NCBI RefSeq assembly: GCF_016865255.1
Contig: NZ_CP033381.1
Coordinates: 2,480,001 to 2,544,000 of the forward strand
Source of the DNA: Methylomonas sp. LW13
Lineage (GTDB): Bacteria > Pseudomonadota > Gammaproteobacteria > Methylococcales > Methylomonadaceae
Direction: 5' to 3'
Length of the DNA: 64,000 nucleotides
Shown: positions 27,284 through 35,269 of the stretch, in pieces
How the letters are laid out: every line of letters starts with the position of its first letter
How positions within the stretch are numbered: position 1 is the stretch's first letter
The notes under the pieces: model-generated
Told to the model about the DNA's origin: nothing
The model's input: only the letters and a program-made list of their open reading frames with translations
Databases searched by the model: none
Program-made: the position numbers and the translations under genes

Positions 27284-27715
27284 TTAACCCAATTGTTTTT
27301 CCCTGATTTCATCGAGTGTCTTGCAATCGATGCACAGGGTAGCAGTTGGACGGGCTTCCAGACGGCGAATACCAATCTCGATACCGCAGGTTTCGCAATA
27401 GCCGTAGTTTCCAGACTCAATTTCCTTCAATGATTCGTCGATCTTCTTGATCAGCTTACGTTCGCGGTCGCGGGTGCGCAGCTCCAGGCTGAATTCTGAT
27501 TCCTGCGTGGCCCGGTCGTTGGGATCCGGGAAGTTGGCCGCTTCGTCCTGCATGTGGTGGACGGTGCGATCCACTTCCATCATTAACTCGGATTTCCATT
27601 TGTTTAAAATGGCGGAAAAATGGCTCAACTGCGCCTCGTTCATGTACTCTTCGCCTTCTTTTTCCTCATAAGGCTTAAAAGTAAATTCCGATGCGGCAGG
27701 GTTAGTATTGTTCAT
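27284..27715 (-). CDS. dksA: RNA polymerase-binding transcription factor DksA
   Basis: A 143-residue DksA that enters the RNA polymerase secondary channel and acts with ppGpp to adjust rRNA and amino-acid promoters. The coiled coil (about 30-105) carries the tip motif [19 protein letters not shown] with the two aspartates of the DxxDxA tip. The four-cysteine zinc finger is [10 protein letters not shown] and LCIDCKTL. The length is close to the E. coli protein (151). It is followed two bases downstream by gluQ and is probably its transcriptional driver. A short AT-rich region (27716-27825) separates it from the divergent aminotransferase gene. Confidence 0.97.
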   Translation of the reverse strand: MNNTNPAASEFTFKPYEEKEGEEYMNEAQLSHFSAILNKWKSELMMEVDRTVHHMQDEAANFPDPNDRATQESEFSLELRTRDRERKLIKKIDESLKEIESGNYGYCETCGIEIGIRRLEARPTATLCIDCKTLDEIREKQLG

Positions 27716-27825
27716 CCAATGACTCCTGGCGGTCTATAAAAAAATCGGGGCTTTTTAACAGAATAGCCGGGGCCAAGCAAGAAGTTTGTTATTATGAAGG
27801 TGCTTTCTACTAACGGAATTTGGAC

Positions 27826-28989
27826 ATGAAACACCACGTCGCCGAGCGAATGCGCGGCATCAGCTCATTTTATGTGATGGAATTATTACAGCGCGCCAAG
27901 CAACTGGAACAAGAAGGCCGGGATATTATTCACATGGAAATCGGCGAGCCGGATTTCGAAACACCACCGGCAATATTAGCCGCTGGAAATGCGTTTATGC
28001 AGGGTAGGGAAGTCAAGTACACCGCTGCAGCCGGATTGCCGGAATTGCGTCAAAGCATCGCCGATTATTACCAAGCGCAATATGGAGTAAATCTGGATCC
28101 GAAACGGGTTTTCATTACCCCCGGCGCGTCCGGCGCGTTTTTGCTGGCGTTTGGGATTAGTTTAAATCCGGGCGAACAAATCTTGATGGCCGATCCGTGT
28201 TATCCCTGTAACGATAATTTCGTGCAATTGTTCGACGGTAAGACTCAGTTCGTGAATGTTGGCGCCGAAACAGCTTATCAACTCAACGCCGAATTGATTC
28301 GACAGCACTGGCAGCCAGCCAGCAAAGGCGTATTAGTCGCTTCGCCTTCCAATCCTACCGGCACCGTCATCGGTAACGATGCGCTGCGCGCTGCGATTCA
28401 GCAGACGCATGCTTTAGGGGGCTGTTTTTACTCGGACGAGATTTACCACGGCTTGGTTTACGGCGAAACCGTCAGCAGCGCTTTGGCGTTCAGCGATGAC
28501 GTATTTATCATCAACAGCTTTTCCAAGTTCTTTGGCATGACCGGCTGGCGTATCGGTTGGTTGATTGTGCCGGAAGATTTTATCGATGCGGTGGAAAAAC
28601 TGGCGCAAAACATTTTTATCTCCACACCTACCCATTCACAATACGCGGCTTTGGCCTGTTTCAGCGCTGAAAATATGGCGGAATTGCATCGCCGTCGTGA
28701 CGAGTTTGAGAAACGCCGGGATTTTCTTTACGACAACCTGTTACGGCTGGGTTTTAAAATTGCCTGCAAACCACAAGGGGCCTTTTATATTTACGCGGAT
28801 TGCAGTGCGTTTACCGACGATAGTTTTGAGTTTGCCAAGCAGCTGCTCGAACAGGAAGGAGTGGCGGTAACGCCAGGCAAAGACTTTGGTCAGTATCTGG
28901 CTAACCAACACATTCGATTTGCATATACCGCCTCAATCGATAGAATGGCCGCCGCGCTTCTAAGACTGGAAAGATTCATATGCCCATAA
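27826..28989 (+). CDS. PLP-dependent class I/II aminotransferase
   Basis: A 387-residue fold-type I aminotransferase of the AspC/aromatic group. Seen: HMEIGEPDFETPPAIL at the N-terminus, VASPSNPTGTVI around residue 165, YSDEIYHGLVYGE with the Asp that contacts the pyridine nitrogen, INSFSKFFGMTGWRIGWLI with the Schiff-base lysine, and the C-terminal arginine in NQHIRFAYT. The amino donor and acceptor cannot be fixed from sequence. The ATG at 27826 is preferred over the TTG two codons earlier. It overlaps the following rhodanese gene by 10 bases, so the two are probably co-translated. Confidence 0.93.
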   Translation: MKHHVAERMRGISSFYVMELLQRAKQLEQEGRDIIHMEIGEPDFETPPAILAAGNAFMQGREVKYTAAAGLPELRQSIADYYQAQYGVNLDPKRVFITPGASGAFLLAFGISLNPGEQILMADPCYPCNDNFVQLFDGKTQFVNVGAETAYQLNAELIRQHWQPASKGVLVASPSNPTGTVIGNDALRAAIQQTHALGGCFYSDEIYHGLVYGETVSSALAFSDDVFIINSFSKFFGMTGWRIGWLIVPEDFIDAVEKLAQNIFISTPTHSQYAALACFSAENMAELHRRRDEFEKRRDFLYDNLLRLGFKIACKPQGAFYIYADCSAFTDDSFEFAKQLLEQEGVAVTPGKDFGQYLANQHIRFAYTASIDRMAAALLRLERFICP

Positions 28990-29303
28990 ACCAATACACG
29001 CCAGAGCAGCTAAAACAACATTTGCAAGACGATCCGTCGGTATTTTTACTGGACGTCAGGGAGCCCCACGAATTTGCCTATGCCAAGATAGCCGGTAGCG
29101 TGTTAATACCTCTGCAACAAATACCCGCGCGCTTCGACGAAGTGCCGGCTGACCGAGACGTGGTGGTGATTTGTCATCACGGTATGCGCAGCCAGCAAGC
29201 CTGCCATTTTTTGCAGCATTCCGGGCTACAAAGATTGTTCAACTTGAAGGGCGGCATCGACGCCTGGTCCGTGATTTGCGATCCGTCTGTTCCACGTTAC
29301 TAA
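28980..29303 (+). CDS. Single-domain rhodanese-like protein
   Basis: A 107-residue rhodanese domain, likely a cytoplasmic sulfur-transfer protein. The family landmarks are FLLDVREPHEFAYAKIAGSV and the active-site loop VVICHHGMRSQQA with its catalytic cysteine. It overlaps the aminotransferase gene by 10 bases and is followed 15 bases later by the DUF3581 gene. The acceptor is unknown. Confidence 0.92.
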   Translation: MPINQYTPEQLKQHLQDDPSVFLLDVREPHEFAYAKIAGSVLIPLQQIPARFDEVPADRDVVVICHHGMRSQQACHFLQHSGLQRLFNLKGGIDAWSVICDPSVPRY

Positions 29304-29318
29304 ACAATAAATAAAGCT

Positions 29319-30047
29319 ATGTTCCTAAAAGAATACTATGCCATTCAGGATGGCAGTGTGGCTATTAGCGCCGCGCAGGCCAGCATGTTTGCCAAGGAAG
29401 TCGCCCATGACTTCAACCCCTTGCACGACGAAGACGCAAAACGTTTTTGCGTGCCGGGCGATTTATTATTCTCGCTGGTTTTGGACAAATACGGCCTTAG
29501 CCAAAACATGCACTTCATTTTTTCCGGAATGGTCGGTCATGGTGTGTTGTTGAATTTTCCAGATGACGACGCCGAAAAAATCGATGTTACGGACAACCAA
29601 GGCAAGACTTATTTGCAGATCGAGCGCTCCGGCGATGTGATCCGCGATCCGGCTTTAATCGAAGCGTTAATTCGTGACTACGTGGCGTTTTCCGGGCAGA
29701 ACTTTCCTTATGTGCTGGTACCTTTATTGGCCAAAGAGCAAGTCATGTTCAATATAGACCGGCCTTTGGTGATCTATGAAAGCATGACCTTGAGCTTAAA
29801 CCGGATGGACTTTCACGAACCGCGTCTGGAAATGCTGGAACCGAAAATGGAAGTCAACGGCAAGCGCGCCACTGCGTATCTTTATTTCCAAATTAAATGC
29901 GGTGACGAAGTGGTTGGTTCCGGATTCAAGAAGCTAGCGGTCAGCGGTTTACGCGAATATGAAGCCGAACCGATGCAAGCCTTTGTAGACGAGTATCTGG
30001 CTAGAAAACATGGCTATTTAGGTAATCTTGCGGAAGCCACCGCGTAA
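29319..30047 (+). CDS. DUF3581 family protein
   Basis: A 242-residue protein of the gammaproteobacterial DUF3581 family, soluble, with a hotdog-like appearance (HDFNPLHDEDAKRFCVPGDL resembles the substrate-pocket segment of MaoC-type hotdog proteins). No catalytic assignment is possible. It follows the rhodanese gene on the same strand with a 15-base gap, so it may be the third gene of that transcript. Downstream a CCGGAG / CTCCGG inverted repeat occurs before the convergent moeA gene, without a T-run. Confidence 0.8.
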   Translation: MFLKEYYAIQDGSVAISAAQASMFAKEVAHDFNPLHDEDAKRFCVPGDLLFSLVLDKYGLSQNMHFIFSGMVGHGVLLNFPDDDAEKIDVTDNQGKTYLQIERSGDVIRDPALIEALIRDYVAFSGQNFPYVLVPLLAKEQVMFNIDRPLVIYESMTLSLNRMDFHEPRLEMLEPKMEVNGKRATAYLYFQIKCGDEVVGSGFKKLAVSGLREYEAEPMQAFVDEYLARKHGYLGNLAEATA

Positions 30048-30160
30048 TCAGATATTCTGCCGTTCGCATGCATGGGCTGGCAATTTGTTTGAGTTTCGAG
30101 TTTTCCAACCGGAGCGCGCAGAACACTCCGGCTGTTACTTGGGTGGAGGGATTCAGCTGT

Positions 30161-31405
30161 TTATAACACCGCAGAAAATGGCTCTACTGTCACCATTTCT
30201 CCAGCATCTATACCCGTACTATCGGCATTCAGCACAATAAAACAGTTGGACTGACTGGCTACTTTTAGTTGATGAGAATCTTGTTGACCGGCAAGACGGA
30301 CGGCTAATTCGCCTCCAGCCTGCTGGTAAAGGATGCCGCGTTGATATTCCTGCCGCCCTGGCGATTTTTTTAACCGGCTGTCGCATCGGACTCGCAAGCG
30401 CAATGCTTGTCTAGCTGGTAAGCCGGCAAGCTGTTCCAAACCCGGCTTTACGAATTTCTCGTAAGTGACCAATACGGCAACCGGATTGCCGGGCAAGCCG
30501 AAAAACCAGCAGCGGCCGATTTTGCCAAAAGCCAGCGGTTTGCCGGGTTTGATTGCCAGTTTCCAGAAGTTCACCTGCCCGCATTTTTCCAGCGTTTGTT
30601 TAACAAAATCCGCGTCGCCAACCGATGCGCCGCCGGTGGAAATGATGACGTCATAGTGCTGGGCTGCGTCCTTGAAAGTTTGTTCGAGTTTCAAAGGATC
30701 GTCTGCGACGATGCCCAAGTCCGAGACTGTGTGGTTTGGTTCGGATAGCAGTCCGGTTAATAAATAGCGGTTGCTGTCATAGATTTGGCCAACAGCTAGC
30801 GGTTCTCCGAGTGCGACCAATTCGTCACCAGTCGAAAAAAAGCCAATGTTGAGTTTGCGTTTGACGCTGATTTTTTCGATGCCGGCGGCGGCTAATAGAC
30901 TTAGATCGCGAGCTGTCAGCTTTTTCGGTGCGGCAATTAATTCTTCATGTTGTTTAACGTCACTGCCGGCTGCACGAATATTTTTATACGGCTGCCAGTC
31001 GAGGGGAAGTGATACAGTGTCACCATCGATTTCAATTTGTTCTTGGGCAATAACGCTGTCCGCAAATTCCGGGACTACCGCTCCGGTGAATATTCTGACG
31101 CATTGGCCCGGCCTCTGCTGCGCCAAGAACGGCCGTCCGGCCCATGCGATGCCGATTACTTGCAATTTAGCCGCTTGCCCGGCAGCTACATCGCCAGCAG
31201 CAAATGCGTAACCGTCCATGGCCGCCGTGCGTTTAGGTGGAATGTCTATAGGAGACGCCACGCTGTCGGAAAGTACCCGGCCCAGTGCCTGCGGCAAATC
31301 GATATGCTCGCGGTCGTTGACGGTCTCGATAGTTTTGCGGATTTCCAATAGCGCCTGTTCGACGCTCAATAACTCGTGTTTGTTGGGGTAGCAGATATTA
31401 GTCAC
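30161..31405 (-). CDS. moeA: Molybdopterin molybdotransferase
   Basis: A 414-residue MoeA that inserts molybdate into adenylylated molybdopterin, the last step in molybdenum cofactor synthesis. Landmarks: AMDGYAFAAGDVAAG near residue 65, IRAAGSDVKQHEELI, FFSTGDELVALGEPL, ISTGGASVGDADFVK and FGLPGNPVAVLVTYEKF. It is the downstream gene of a mobB-moeA pair overlapping by 8 bases. A molybdoenzyme such as a nitrate reductase or formate dehydrogenase should use the product, but none lies in the window. Confidence 0.96.
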   Translation of the reverse strand: MTNICYPNKHELLSVEQALLEIRKTIETVNDREHIDLPQALGRVLSDSVASPIDIPPKRTAAMDGYAFAAGDVAAGQAAKLQVIGIAWAGRPFLAQQRPGQCVRIFTGAVVPEFADSVIAQEQIEIDGDTVSLPLDWQPYKNIRAAGSDVKQHEELIAAPKKLTARDLSLLAAAGIEKISVKRKLNIGFFSTGDELVALGEPLAVGQIYDSNRYLLTGLLSEPNHTVSDLGIVADDPLKLEQTFKDAAQHYDVIISTGGASVGDADFVKQTLEKCGQVNFWKLAIKPGKPLAFGKIGRCWFFGLPGNPVAVLVTYEKFVKPGLEQLAGLPARQALRLRVRCDSRLKKSPGRQEYQRGILYQQAGGELAVRLAGQQDSHQLKVASQSNCFIVLNADSTGIDAGEMVTVEPFSAVL

Positions 31406-31922
31406 GTGGGCGCTTCAAAAAGATTTCGATAATGAATTTGGCTACGGCCTCTGCATCGTTTAGATCAAGGCACGGTAAGCCGGGTGGTGTTAATAGGGGG
31501 TGATCGCTTGCTATTGCGATAATCGAGGAGTCTCCAGGGTAAAGCAGCGGCTTGCCTAGGCTTGGTCTGCACAGCTCAATTTTGGGGTAGCTCTCGTGCC
31601 TGAATCCTTCCACTAAAATCAAATCCAGGCCTGCGTTGGGAAACAAGGCGAGCTGTTCAGTCAGCGAAATATCGCCGTTTGCCGACAATTCGCTAATTAA
31701 CGCACGCCGATGTCGGGAAACCAGCATAACCGGACTGGCACCGGCTTCGCGCAGCCGAAAACTATCTTTACCGGGTTGATCGATCTCGAAGTCGTGATGA
31801 CTGTGTTTGATTACACCGATTTGCAGATTATGTGCTTTCAGTATCGGGATAAGTTTTGTCAATAAACTGGTTTTGCCGGTGCCGCTGGCGGCCGCGAAGC
31901 CGAGGACTGAAGGGGTGGACAT
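31398..31922 (-). CDS. mobB: Molybdopterin-guanine dinucleotide biosynthesis protein MobB
   Basis: A 174-residue P-loop GTPase-type protein that assists MobA in forming the guanine dinucleotide form of the cofactor. The Walker A motif is FAAASGTGKTSLLTKLI (residues 9-25), with IGVIKHSHHDFEIDQPGKDS and LDLILVEGFRHESYPKIEL as further family signatures. It overlaps moeA by 8 bases; the start at 31922 diverges from the J-domain gene. Confidence 0.94.
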   Translation of the reverse strand: MSTPSVLGFAAASGTGKTSLLTKLIPILKAHNLQIGVIKHSHHDFEIDQPGKDSFRLREAGASPVMLVSRHRRALISELSANGDISLTEQLALFPNAGLDLILVEGFRHESYPKIELCRPSLGKPLLYPGDSSIIAIASDHPLLTPPGLPCLDLNDAEAVAKFIIEIFLKRPRD

Positions 31923-31999
31923 GGACTTCTCTACATTTGTCGAACTGGCCGTATTCTAAGTTATTATGGCGCTCGTCGGTTAAAGCGTTTGGAGTACGG

Positions 32000-32491
32000 G
32001 TGATACGAATAGTGATATTGTTGGCATTGGTACTGGCAGTTTTAATGCTGCCGGGATTTATGAAGCTACCAGCCGAATTGCGCAGCAAACGACTTAAACA
32101 ACTGGCCTGGGTTGCGATTGCGCTGATTTTGCTTGTACTGATGCTGAGTGGAAAACTTAGCGGTCTGCTGGCGATATTTGGCGTAATATTCGCGTTTTTA
32201 GTGCGCTCGATGCCGCTAATATTGAGGTACGCGCCGCAGCTTCATAGCATTTGGTGGCGGTTCAAAGCCGGCAATCCGCAATATGGTAAGCCTGGTCCTG
32301 GGCCATCTCGACAAGCGGGTATGACAACAACGGAAGCTTTTGAGGTTTTGGGGCTTAATCCCGGCGCCACGGAAGAAGAAATTATTCAGGCCCACCGTAA
32401 ACTCATTTCGCGCTTTCATCCTGATCGAGGCGGTTCAGATTATTTGGCGGCCCAAATTAATCAAGCCAAAAAAACATTGTTAGGTCGTTGA
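32000..32491 (+). CDS. Membrane-anchored J-domain protein
   Basis: A 163-residue protein with one N-terminal hydrophobic helix after MIRIVILLALV, a second around residues 35-68, and a C-terminal J-domain of about 50 residues. The J-domain includes FEVLGLNPGATEEEIIQAHR and the invariant HPD in RFHPDRGGSDYLA, so it should stimulate an Hsp70 at the inner membrane. It resembles the TIM14/DjlA-like small membrane J-proteins. The GTG start at 32000 has GGAG five bases upstream; the longer frame from 31856 would overlap mobB antisense and is rejected. Confidence 0.85.
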   Translation: MIRIVILLALVLAVLMLPGFMKLPAELRSKRLKQLAWVAIALILLVLMLSGKLSGLLAIFGVIFAFLVRSMPLILRYAPQLHSIWWRFKAGNPQYGKPGPGPSRQAGMTTTEAFEVLGLNPGATEEEIIQAHRKLISRFHPDRGGSDYLAAQINQAKKTLLGR

Positions 32492-32552
32492 GAAGCACGA
32501 TCAGAAAAAGCTCCTTTCAGAATTGTATGTTCTTGCAGTTCTTTTAAATATA

Positions 32553-32568
32553 TGTGATGCGCATCACT
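32553..32568. promoter_or_regulatory. CRP-like operator upstream of rpoS
   Basis: TGTGATGCGCATCACT fits the CRP/FNR-family pattern TGTGA-N6-TCAC as a near-perfect palindrome. It lies about 425 bases before the rpoS start and about 180 bases before a candidate -10. Either a CRP or another family member could bind; an FNR-type regulator is encoded at 38555-39289, although FNR itself prefers TTGAT-N4-ATCAA. Confidence 0.5.
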
Positions 32569-32977
32569 TTCTTATTTTCATAATTTAGAAGTGGTTCGGA
32601 TTTTAGTTTGATCTTGCTGATTTTAGTCGCAAAAATGACCTGAGAGGTCGCTGTGAATAAAAATCAAAAAAGAGATGTGGACCACAAAAATATCAGTAAA
32701 TTCAATTTATAAGATAAATCTTTTAAAGTTATACTGGCACTCGCCGTTAAGGTTAGTGCCCTCGATTAGATCGGATCGGAAATACACGAAGAGGCATGAT
32801 GTTGTTAAGAATGACCTATTGACTTAATTGGTTTTGGCAGTGAGCAATATCGGTTTCGTTGTTGGGTTTCAATCTTATCTGCATTTAAATAGTTTTAAGG
32901 GATTAATAGTTATCTGGCGAGACACGTACCAATAAAAATAAACGATTCCGCAAGCCAAAATACCTGGGAGATTAATC
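32569..32977 (+). promoter_or_regulatory. Long rpoS leader region with candidate promoter and hairpin
   Basis: This gene-free stretch holds a TATACT (32730-32735) that could be a -10, without a good -35, immediately followed by a GGCACT / AGTGCC hairpin (32736-32741 and 32755-32760). Transcription from here would give a leader of about 235 bases before rpoS, comparable to the long regulated leaders of rpoS in enterics. The segment is AT-rich and no ORF in it looks real. The base-pairing target of any small RNA cannot be judged. Confidence 0.38.
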
Positions 32978-33958
32978 ATGATGGAAGAAACGATAGATGT
33001 AATTAAAGATATGGATATTCCAGATTTCATTTCTTTTGATGATGTCGATGAAGAAGTTGTCGAAATCGATCCGAACGAAACCTTTAAGCTGGCCGAAATA
33101 GAAAGTAACGAATCGCAAAATGAGAGTACTTTCGATGCCACCCGAGCGTATCTGAATGAACTCAGTAAATCCCAACTGTTAACTGCGGATGAAGAAAAAA
33201 TCTACGGCAGACGAACTCAACAGGGCGATCCACAAGCCCGAAAAATTATGATCGAAAGCAATTTACGCCTGGTTGTGAAAATTTCCAGGCGTTATTTAAA
33301 TCGCGGGCTCCCTTTACTCGATTTAATCGAAGAAGGTAATTTGGGGCTGATCCGCGCAGTGGAAAAGTTTGATCCTGATCGTGGCTTCAGATTTTCTACC
33401 TATGCAACCTGGTGGATCAGGCAGACCATAGAGCGTGCAATCATGAATCAGACTAGAACTATTCGCCTGCCGATTCATATTGTTAAAGAAATGAACATTT
33501 ATTTGAAAGCGCAGCGGAATTTAGCGCAACAGCTTGATCACGAGCCGACTGTCGACGAGATTGCGCGGCATCTTGATAAACCGGCTAAAACCGTCAGTAA
33601 AATGCTGAAACTCAACGAGCGTGTCACATCTGTTGATGTGTCATTCGGTAAGGACTTTGACAAACCCCTACTTGAGACAATTTCCGAAGAAGAAAGCCGT
33701 AATCCTGCTGAAATCTTGCAAGACGACTTTATCCAAAATAACGTCACCTACTGGGTCTATCAGCTTGCCGAAAAACAGCGCGAAGTCATATGCCGCAGAT
33801 ATGGTCTTTGCGGCTTCGAAAACGCAACTCTGGAACAGGTGGCGCTAGAATTGGGTGTCACTCGGGAAAGAGTTAGGCAGATACAAATGGACGGTTTGAA
33901 GCGTCTCAAAGAAATTCTTGAAAGTAGTGGCTATTCGTTCGAATCGATTTTTAGCTAA
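32978..33958 (+). CDS. rpoS: RNA polymerase sigma factor RpoS
   Basis: A 326-residue group 2 sigma-70 factor, the stationary-phase/general stress sigma. Region 1.2 begins [20 protein letters not shown]; region 2 has [40 protein letters not shown] and [20 protein letters not shown]. Region 4.2 ends [20 protein letters not shown]. The short acidic N-terminus and length match RpoS (E. coli 330) rather than RpoD, and the pattern [20 protein letters not shown] is typical. A GGGAG ribosome binding site stands before the ATG at 32978; the next codon is also ATG. It is transcribed alone, with a long leader upstream and a hairpin at 33979-34015. Confidence 0.95.
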   Translation: MMEETIDVIKDMDIPDFISFDDVDEEVVEIDPNETFKLAEIESNESQNESTFDATRAYLNELSKSQLLTADEEKIYGRRTQQGDPQARKIMIESNLRLVVKISRRYLNRGLPLLDLIEEGNLGLIRAVEKFDPDRGFRFSTYATWWIRQTIERAIMNQTRTIRLPIHIVKEMNIYLKAQRNLAQQLDHEPTVDEIARHLDKPAKTVSKMLKLNERVTSVDVSFGKDFDKPLLETISEEESRNPAEILQDDFIQNNVTYWVYQLAEKQREVICRRYGLCGFENATLEQVALELGVTRERVRQIQMDGLKRLKEILESSGYSFESIFS

Positions 33959-33978
33959 TACTAAAATTTAACAGGCGG

Positions 33979-34015
33979 CAAACCAGAGTAGTGCGACTTT
34001 GTCAGATCTGGTTTG
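33979..34015. terminator. Hairpin between rpoS and the convergent hypothetical gene
   Basis: CAAACCAGA (33979-33987) and TCTGGTTTG (34007-34015) form a 9-bp perfect stem 20 bases after the rpoS stop codon. The tail lacks a strong T-run. It lies between convergent genes and is a plausible shared terminator. Confidence 0.45.
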
Positions 34016-34033
34016 GGTGCCTTCTGTAGGTAC

Positions 34034-35269
34034 TTATAATCGATACACCGGCAAGCCGTTAATCCTGTCGTCGATTAGTTGGATCAGTTCGTTGTATGCA
34101 GAACTTCCTACCGAATGAAACTTGCTAACAAATGTCGCTTCGTCCATATGTTCCGGTAAATCCTGTAATTCCGGGATAATAGACGAATAATCTTTAGTGC
34201 TAGACATTATTCTTTGTAATTCCCTCGCTTTCTCGGTTGATGCTACTGCTATTTGACCAAATCGAGTCCCGGCTCGATCAGCTGTCAAATCAATGAAACT
34301 GAAGCCGCTACCTTTTTGCGCATCTCCCAGTTCTTTATCTATGCCTATTTGCTCGCCGAGTAATGAGGAATCAAGAATTGCCAATAATGCCGAAGCAATA
34401 AAATGCTGCGGTATATCCACTCGCTTATAAGCAAATACAGGATATTCCTTGCTGTAAACCAAGCCAAGCGGCAGATAGCGGCGTAAGTCCTGTTTATAGA
34501 TATAGCTGCCGACAGCAATGATGATCGCGCGATTTTCCTGAACGGCGTCCTCCGTCGGTGTTTGTTGATACGCCGTCAAAAATAAAGGTTGCAACAAATC
34601 AGTAATAGATAAGCGCCAGCTAGGATCATGTTGGCTGACGATTTCGTTGATTTGCTGTTGATAACGATGCAGGTTTGGGTAATCCCGATGCTTTTGGATA
34701 GCCAATTGCTTTGCCGCGTCGACGATGGATCCTAGATAACTGATTTCCAAAGCTTGCGGGCTAATGCGGACTTTCTTGACGTATAGGCTCAACAATTGCC
34801 AATGCTGCTCTAGCGGCGTGTTATGCACGATAGCGGGAATCAGGAGATTTGCGGCGGGATCGGGAATGGAAATTTCACCAATTTTCAAAGACTTGATAAA
34901 AATGGCGTCATCTACCTGTCGTAGATTAAAACTAAAGTCCAAATATCTGCCCCAGGGGCTTTTAGGGACAAATATCGCTATCTGAATCATCAATCTGTCA
35001 TCTACAATCTGAATTTGCGTCGTATTTTCCGCAAAATGGTTTAATAGATAACTCACCGCAATATTCAAGTCCTTCTGGTCCAAACTAACGGTTTTAATTT
35101 GGCCTCTTTCCTCCGGTGCCACATGCAATAACTGCTTCGCGCGCTGTATGTCTTCGCGGTTCAAACCCTGATGGATTTTTAGCAACGGCGTATCGTCGAT
35201 TGCGAAAAACAGTAAGCCTACGAACAATATTGCCAGCGAAAGGAGGATGTAAAGTAGAAATTTCAGCAT
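34034..35269 (-). CDS. Conserved hypothetical protein with an N-terminal membrane anchor
   Basis: A 411-residue protein with one N-terminal transmembrane helix (FLLYILLSLAILFVGLLFFA, residues 4-23) and a large periplasmic-looking remainder. I do not recognise the family with confidence. The segment QIQIVDDRLMIQIAIFVPKS, with alternating hydrophobic strands, recalls lipid-binding or AsmA-like beta-rich domains; this is only an impression. It overlaps the end of ppx by 7 bases and so is translated from the ppx transcript. The pairing might indicate a role in envelope stress or polyphosphate-linked physiology, but nothing in the sequence proves it. Confidence 0.72.
   Translation of the reverse strand: MLKFLLYILLSLAILFVGLLFFAIDDTPLLKIHQGLNREDIQRAKQLLHVAPEERGQIKTVSLDQKDLNIAVSYLLNHFAENTTQIQIVDDRLMIQIAIFVPKSPWGRYLDFSFNLRQVDDAIFIKSLKIGEISIPDPAANLLIPAIVHNTPLEQHWQLLSLYVKKVRISPQALEISYLGSIVDAAKQLAIQKHRDYPNLHRYQQQINEIVSQHDPSWRLSITDLLQPLFLTAYQQTPTEDAVQENRAIIIAVGSYIYKQDLRRYLPLGLVYSKEYPVFAYKRVDIPQHFIASALLAILDSSLLGEQIGIDKELGDAQKGSGFSFIDLTADRAGTRFGQIAVASTEKARELQRIMSSTKDYSSIIPELQDLPEHMDEATFVSKFHSVGSSAYNELIQLIDDRINGLPVYRL

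Noticed and set aside
31856-31999. N-terminal extension of the J-domain gene
   Set aside because: Runs antisense to mobB with a Trp/Arg-rich composition; the GTG at 32000 has a proper ribosome binding site and starts a membrane helix.
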